Assembly (NCBI GenBank): GCA_022826865.1 | Contig: JAJDUC010000080.1 | Span: 1-49,673, forward strand | Direction of reading: 5' to 3' | Source of the DNA: Anaerolineae bacterium | GTDB lineage: Bacteria > Chloroflexota > Anaerolineae > Aggregatilineales > Phototrophicaceae | Length of the DNA stretch: 49,673 bases | Notes under the pieces: model-generated | Database searches by the model: none | What the model was told of the DNA's origin: nothing | What the model saw: the letters and a program-made list of their open reading frames with translations, nothing else | Program-made: the position numbers and the translations under genes | In this document: positions 45,407-49,673 of the stretch, piece by piece | Position numbering within the stretch: the stretch's first letter is position 1 | Layout of the letters: each line of letters starts with the position of its first letter

Positions 45407-46360
45407 ATGATCATCATCGCCAGCCACAACGGCGTCATCGGCATTGACGCGGCCATGCAGTCGCTGAAAAACGGCGGCAGCGCCCTGGACGCGGTAGAGA
45501 TCGGCATCCGCGCGGTCGAGGCGGACCCAGACGATCATACCGTCGGTTACAACGGTTACCCAAACATTCTGGGAGAACTGGAATTGGACGCCAGCATCAT
45601 GGACGGCCGGACGCTGAATTCGGGCGCGGTCGCTCTCATGCGCGGCTTCCCCTATGCCATCTCGGTAGCGCGTCAGGTCATGGACCGGAAGCTGCCGCAT
45701 GTGCTGCTGGCGGCTGAAGGCGCTGAGCGCTTCGCCCGCGAGATCGGCGCTGAAGCCCGGGACAGGATGCTGACGGATGAGATACGCGAGATCTGGCGGA
45801 AACGACTGGCGGCCAGCGCATCGCGCGAGGACTTGTCCGCAATCCCGGACGAGGCGCCTCTGCGCGATTGGGTCCAACTGGCGACCGATCCGGAGCGGGT
45901 GGCGGGCACGGTCAACTTCATCGCCATAGACAGCGCCGGTGACATCGCCAGCGGCGTTAGCACGAGCGGCTGGGCCTGGAAATACCCGGGCCGCATCGGC
46001 GACAGCCCCATCATCGGCGCCGGCAACTACGCCGATAATCGCTACGGCGCCTGCGCCTGCACCGGGATGGGCGAGATGGCGATCCGCGCCGGCAGCGCCC
46101 GCAGCGTCCTGCTCTACCTGAAAATGGGCATGTCGCTGGAGCAGGCCGCGCGCCAAGCCATGCTGGACCTGCGCGACCTGGGCGGCGATTACATCGGCGG
46201 CATGAACCTGATCGCCCTGGACAAAGACGGCAAGCACATCGGCATGGGCAGCCGCGCTGGCGCTTACATCTTCCAGCAGGCCGATATGAGCGCCTTCCAG
46301 GAGGTTGAACGCGAACTTGTGACCATCCCCGGGCGCTGGGCCGGGGCGCCCCGCGACTGA
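45407..46360 (+). CDS. Glycosylasparaginase-type Ntn hydrolase (isoaspartyl/asparaginase T2 family)
   Basis: 317 aa. The protein self-cleaves before a threonine; here T168 in VAGTVNFIAIDSAGDIASG is the expected nucleophile, followed by STSGWAWKYPGRIGDSPIIGAGNYAD and CTGMGEMAIR, which are typical of N4-(N-acetylglucosaminyl)-asparaginases. The N-terminal part has NGGSALDAVEIGIRAVE and VGYNGYPNILGELELDASIMDG. No signal is seen. AAGGAAGG precedes the ATG. It probably releases aspartate from GlcNAc-Asn or isoaspartyl bonds. It follows the GH116-type gene after 201 nt and ends 4 nt from the convergent gene. Confidence 0.9.
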   Translation: MIIIASHNGVIGIDAAMQSLKNGGSALDAVEIGIRAVEADPDDHTVGYNGYPNILGELELDASIMDGRTLNSGAVALMRGFPYAISVARQVMDRKLPHVLLAAEGAERFAREIGAEARDRMLTDEIREIWRKRLAASASREDLSAIPDEAPLRDWVQLATDPERVAGTVNFIAIDSAGDIASGVSTSGWAWKYPGRIGDSPIIGAGNYADNRYGACACTGMGEMAIRAGSARSVLLYLKMGMSLEQAARQAMLDLRDLGGDYIGGMNLIALDKDGKHIGMGSRAGAYIFQQADMSAFQEVERELVTIPGRWAGAPRD

Positions 46361-46364
46361 AAGC

Positions 46365-47381
46365 TCAAGTGCCGGCGCCGCCCTGATCCGCAAATGAAAA
46401 GGAGCGGATCAACTCAATCTCTTCGGCGTCATAGGGCTCGCCGTCGGCGTGGAAAATGTCATGCTGCCAGGTCTTGCTGTCGAGACTATTCAATTCGCGG
46501 CGCCAGTCGAGATAGGTCTGCGTCCGTCCGGCGACCAAGCCCCAGTTGTACCAGCCGATGCGCTCGCGAGCGAAAACGGGCAGGATCAGTTGCACGGTCT
46601 GGCCAACCACCCGCCGCAGCCATTCCGTGCAGAGCACGGGGCGCCCATACGCCTGACAGCGTTGAATGACCGCTTCGACGCCGGTGTCGCCGTAATGGTG
46701 AAAGGATGTGACATCCGACAATTCCAAGATGCGTTCTTCCATCGCGTATTCGTCGTGCAGGCGAAAGATGGAGGTTGTCAGCGGCTGCCGCGCGCCCGCT
46801 TCGCGCGCCCAGGCGAAGGCCGCTTCCACCAGCGGCAGGCTGCTCTCGCCCAATTCGCTATTGCCCGGCTCGTTGTACAAATCCCAGATCTGCACCCGTT
46901 CATCATCGGCGAAGCTGCCGACGATATCAATGACATAGTCTTTGAGTTCGGGCCAAACGGCGCGATCGACTACCCGCTTCAAACCCGGGCTGGGCGTCCA
47001 GCCGCTGTTATGCGTGTATGGAACGGGATCGTCTTGCTTTCCCAGGTAGGGCTCTTTGCCGGCGAAGGCGCAATCATCGAACAAGATGAACATCGCCTTG
47101 ATACCGTTCGCCCCGGCGATATCCAGGAATTGGTCGATTCGGCTTTTCAAGCCGTCCGGATCGCTCTTCCAGACGAGGTACTGATGGAAAACGCGCGCGG
47201 CGTTGAAGCCGGCCGTCCTCGCCCAGGACAACTCCTCAGCGATGGTATCGGGGTCGAAGGATTCAGCCTGCCACATCTCGGTCGAGTTGACGGCGCTGCG
47301 CGGCAAATAATTGCAGCCGCGGATGGGATCAATCGAGTCGTACCAGCCGTTGGCTTTTTCGGGTGTCCACTGTTGGGTCAT
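46365..47381 (-). CDS. Clan GH-A glycoside hydrolase (GH5-like)
   Basis: 338 aa TIM-barrel glycosidase. The acid/base is E171 in WDLYNEPGNS and the nucleophile E253 in RPVLCTEWLRR, separated as in clan GH-A; FHHYGD between them is also typical. The start reads WYDSIDPIRGCNYLPRSAVN. No signal peptide or carbohydrate module is visible, so it is probably intracellular. The family number is uncertain (GH5 or GH2-like catalytic domain). It is last in a minus-strand group after the DUF4380-like gene and the partial permease. Confidence 0.88.
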   Translation of the reverse strand: MTQQWTPEKANGWYDSIDPIRGCNYLPRSAVNSTEMWQAESFDPDTIAEELSWARTAGFNAARVFHQYLVWKSDPDGLKSRIDQFLDIAGANGIKAMFILFDDCAFAGKEPYLGKQDDPVPYTHNSGWTPSPGLKRVVDRAVWPELKDYVIDIVGSFADDERVQIWDLYNEPGNSELGESSLPLVEAAFAWAREAGARQPLTTSIFRLHDEYAMEERILELSDVTSFHHYGDTGVEAVIQRCQAYGRPVLCTEWLRRVVGQTVQLILPVFARERIGWYNWGLVAGRTQTYLDWRRELNSLDSKTWQHDIFHADGEPYDAEEIELIRSFSFADQGGAGT

Positions 47382-47416
47382 GGCTTAGATTCCTTTGTGG
47401 TCTGCAGGTCGATTGT

Positions 47417-47441
47417 GGGCGACATAAGCGTCGCCCCTGCA
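47417..47441. repeat. REP-like palindrome
   Basis: GGGCGAC-ATAAGC-GTCGCCC followed by CTGC, between the GH-A and DUF4380-like genes. Confidence 0.7.
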
Positions 47442-47453
47442 ACGTCTCACGAG

Positions 47454-48713
47454 TTACAGCACGGCGCTGGCAAGTGTGCCGGTGTAGGAACCGTCGGCAT
47501 TCAGGATTTTCAGGCGCGCGAGTCTTGCCGCCGCGTTGAGCGGCGCGACCGCGTCAAGATGCAAAGAGCGCAGCGGCGATACCGGCCCCAGGGCGGTCAG
47601 GCTCGTGACCACTCCCGCTTCGTCAAGACATTCCAGCGCGGCGCGCCCGGTCAAGAAACAGCCGAAAACACCGCGGACTCGCGCCCAGCCATCGCGAATA
47701 TCGACCGACAGCGGCTGATGCACACAGCCGATATCGGTGACATTTACAATCGGCGCCGGGCAATATGCCGCCGACCAGGTCAGGCGCTGGCTCGCGACCT
47801 TGGCCGGAGGCAACGTATGAAGCGGGCTGAGAACTTCCGCTTCCAAAATGTGCCCCGGCGAGCGAATGGGAATCGGCGAGGGCGCGCCGGGCGCTTCCGT
47901 CCAGCATTCCACCGTGGCACCATTATCGGGATATTCGGCATCGGCATGGTAGGGAAATTGCATGCAGAGGGCGAAGCCGCTTCGCCTGTCGGCGAAGGCG
48001 ATCCAGCCGGCCGCGCTGTGCGCGCCGATCTTGCCGACGATGCCCTGATACTGCACAGAGAGTAATCCGCTAGCCGGATCCAGCTGATACTGCGGATTGT
48101 CATCGCCGAACATGATGTCATAGGGTCGCTCGCGCTCGGAGTCCGTCGGGATGTAGAGCCAGCAGTCGTCGTTCAGCTGACCGTCGACCGTGCTGCAAAG
48201 CATCTGCGCCACATCCCAAATCGACCAGCGTATCCTGCGCTTCGAGATATTTTCGAAGGCCAAGTCGAGCTGCAATCGCGAGCTTGACGCTCCAAGACTG
48301 ATGAGGCGGCGAATGCGCAGGCCGGAACGCTCATCAGGCGGGCTGGTCATCAGCAGCGAAGCGCTCGTCTTGTTCGCGTTCGTTTCGAAGTCGTAGCGCC
48401 CGGAATCGAGAACAGGATCGGGCGGACCGGGCCACTGGCCTTCGCCATCCCAGCCTTGAGGCGCGGGCCAGGTCTTGGCGCCGCCGAAGTTCTTCCAGTT
48501 GATGAGTTCGCCATCGCCGGAGAGCTCTTCAAAGCTGAAGCGTTTGCCAAGCAACTCCGGATTCATAAAGAGGTAATCGTGCGGACCCAGGCTGAACTGC
48601 ATCAAGCGCCCGCCGATTTCCGGGACGCAGACGGCGTCGATAATGCCATTGCCAAGGCGAACGCCGTCCCAGCCATGGAAGTTCAATTTCTCAACGATGG
48701 CCGCCATAGGCAT
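47454..48713 (-). CDS. DUF4380-like protein (aldose-epimerase-like fold)
   Basis: 419 aa without signal peptide. The N-terminal sequence GWDGVRLGNGIIDAVCVPEIGGRLMQFSLGPHDYLFMNPEL is characteristic of galactose-mutarotase-like proteins, including DUF4380. W-rich segments follow (NWKNFGGAKTWPAPQGW) and IRWSIWDVAQM. A role in binding or isomerising sugars is likely, as part of a sugar-use operon with a permease and a glycosidase, but the reaction is unknown. The ATG at 48713 has AAGG 4 nt before the codon; the ATG at 48707 is equally possible. Confidence 0.82.
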   Translation of the reverse strand: MPMAAIVEKLNFHGWDGVRLGNGIIDAVCVPEIGGRLMQFSLGPHDYLFMNPELLGKRFSFEELSGDGELINWKNFGGAKTWPAPQGWDGEGQWPGPPDPVLDSGRYDFETNANKTSASLLMTSPPDERSGLRIRRLISLGASSSRLQLDLAFENISKRRIRWSIWDVAQMLCSTVDGQLNDDCWLYIPTDSERERPYDIMFGDDNPQYQLDPASGLLSVQYQGIVGKIGAHSAAGWIAFADRRSGFALCMQFPYHADAEYPDNGATVECWTEAPGAPSPIPIRSPGHILEAEVLSPLHTLPPAKVASQRLTWSAAYCPAPIVNVTDIGCVHQPLSVDIRDGWARVRGVFGCFLTGRAALECLDEAGVVTSLTALGPVSPLRSLHLDAVAPLNAAARLARLKILNADGSYTGTLASAVL

Positions 48714-48775
48714 TTAGCCTTGCCTGTCTATCTCAGTAACACCAAGTAAATCATGCAACAAAATGAAGGAACGTC

Positions 48776-48845
48776 GTAGGCGCGACTCTTGAGTCACCCA
48801 CACGTACAATGGCGACATAGTGGGCGAGACAAGTCTCGCCCCTAC
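48776..48845. repeat. Composite REP-like unit
   Basis: A degenerate first stem with GTAG head (48776-48800, CGACTC-TT-GAGTCA) and a perfect second stem (GGGCGAGAC-AA-GTCTCGCCC, 48822-48841) ending CTAC. Opposite orientation, like 39031-39109. It lies between the DUF4380-like and permease genes; the rest of the 209-nt gap is featureless. Confidence 0.8.
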
Positions 48846-48922
48846 AGATCTCGAATCAGATTAGCATCGCCCTTTTTCGCATTACTTACTTTGTTCTACT
48901 TCTGTGTCCCTGCGGCAAGATA

Positions 48923-49673
48923 TTAGCCCTGCAGGCCTGTCGTGGAGATGCCGCGCACAAAGTAGCGCTGCAGCAGCAGGAAGAAGATCACGGCCGGTAT
49001 GGTGGCGGCGGCCGCCGAGGCCATGATGACGCCGAAGCGCATCGAAAGCCCGCGCCCGACGAAAATCGCCAAGCCCACCGGCACGGTGCGGGTGGCGTCT
49101 GTGTTGCTGATGATAAGGGGCCAGAAGAAATCGTTCCAACTGCGGACGAAGGTGAAGATGGCGACAGTGGCGATGACCGGTTTGCTCAGCGGGATGAAGA
49201 TGCGCCAGAGCAGACCGAAGCGGCTGCAGCCATCCAATCGCCCGGCTTCCTCGAGTTCGACCGGGATAGTCAGGAAGAATTGCGTCATAAGGAAGACGCC
49301 AAAAGCGTTGGCCGCCGCCGGCACGGCGATGCTGAAATAGGTGTTGGCCAGCTTGAACTTGATCATGCCCAGGAAGAGCGGCACCAGCAGAATTTCGCCC
49401 GGCAAAAGAAAAGTCGAAAGGATGATGAGCAGAAGGATCTTGCGGCCGCGGAATCGCATCCGCGCCAGCGGATAAGCGGCCAGGATATTGGTGGCCAGGG
49501 TCAGCAAGGTGGTGATTGTCGCCACGATGAGGCTGTTGCGGAACCACTGCATCATGGGGAATGAATCGAAGAGCCGGGTGTAGAATTCAAGCGTCGGCTC
49601 GTCGGGCCACCAGGTGGGCGGATAGCTGAAGACCTCAGTATCCGGCTTGATCGAGGTGACGAACATCCAGATG
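48923..49673 (-). CDS. CUT1 sugar ABC permease, MalG-like (5' end cut by window edge)
   Basis: About 250 residues are visible and the frame stays open to the window edge. Residues just before the first internal ATG (49666) read IW-MFVTSIKPDTEV, the family's usual W-M-x-x-T-S-x-K, so that ATG is not the true start and one helix is missing. The EAA loop is ELEEAGRLDGCSRFGLLWRI, then FVRSWNDFFWPLII and the C-terminal QRYFVRGISTTGLQG. It belongs to a fourth sugar transporter, probably cotranscribed with the DUF4380-like and GH-A genes. Confidence 0.92.
   Translation of the reverse strand, partial: IWMFVTSIKPDTEVFSYPPTWWPDEPTLEFYTRLFDSFPMMQWFRNSLIVATITTLLTLATNILAAYPLARMRFRGRKILLLIILSTFLLPGEILLVPLFLGMIKFKLANTYFSIAVPAAANAFGVFLMTQFFLTIPVELEEAGRLDGCSRFGLLWRIFIPLSKPVIATVAIFTFVRSWNDFFWPLIISNTDATRTVPVGLAIFVGRGLSMRFGVIMASAAAATIPAVIFFLLLQRYFVRGISTTGLQG

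Noticed and set aside
46449..48065. 538-aa plus-strand frame spanning two minus-strand genes
   Set aside because: It runs across the GH-A and DUF4380-like genes and their intergenic repeat, which no real gene would do here.

Overview
The window is GC-rich, gene-dense bacterial chromosome. The best guess is a Chloroflexota (Anaerolineae- or Caldilineae-like) heterotroph. The reasons are many CUT1-type sugar ABC operons, Tat-dependent binding proteins with no visible lipobox, a menaquinone operon, and abundant short GTAG-headed palindromes between genes. No rRNA or marker protein is present, so the lineage is inference. I saw no tRNA, rRNA, CRISPR array or complete insertion sequence.

Layout. 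1-2845 (minus): CUT1 sugar transporter A (binding protein, MalF-like and truncated MalG-like permeases). 3137-5690 (plus): RmlD-like reductase, zinc polyol/inosose-type dehydrogenase, small membrane protein. 5731-7110 (minus): M20 peptidase. 7405-9440: OmpR-type two-component pair, followed by three small membrane proteins (9514-12059) around a cytosine-deaminase-like enzyme. 12187-19642: a TetR gene whose start abuts a perfect 44-bp palindrome, then menF, menD, menB, menE and menH, with a GxxExxY cassette wedged between menF and menD. 19647-21739: a small island holding a Y-family polymerase remnant, an XRE regulator, two tiny basic or coiled-coil proteins and an unknown 178-aa protein. 22069-29798 (minus): a BMP/Nup-type (probably nucleoside) ABC operon with a tandem-duplicated binding protein, an oversized permease and a cupin. 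29891-34597 (minus): sugar transporter B plus a sulfatase. 34738-37990 (minus): acetyl-CoA synthetase and ferrochelatase. 38201-38989: alpha-carbonic anhydrase. 39243-46360 (plus): sugar transporter C with a GH116-type glycosidase and a glycosylasparaginase-type Ntn hydrolase. 46365-49673 (minus): GH-A glycosidase, DUF4380-like protein and a truncated MalG-like permease of transporter D.

How it fits together. Most of the window serves capture and breakdown of complex, possibly sulfated or glycoprotein-derived, carbohydrate and of nucleosides. The men operon and hemH supply the respiratory chain, and AcsA feeds acetate into acetyl-CoA.

The most unusual signal is not a gene. About 19 short palindromes have a constant GTAG/GGGCG base and a distal stem that changes between copies with full compensation. 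They often occur as inverted pairs, resembling REP/BIME elements. A second, C-rich repeat family has entered coding sequence in frame at least twice. All three complete sugar operons carry an inverted repeat between the binding-protein gene and the first permease gene, the place where E. coli malE-malF carries REP sequences.
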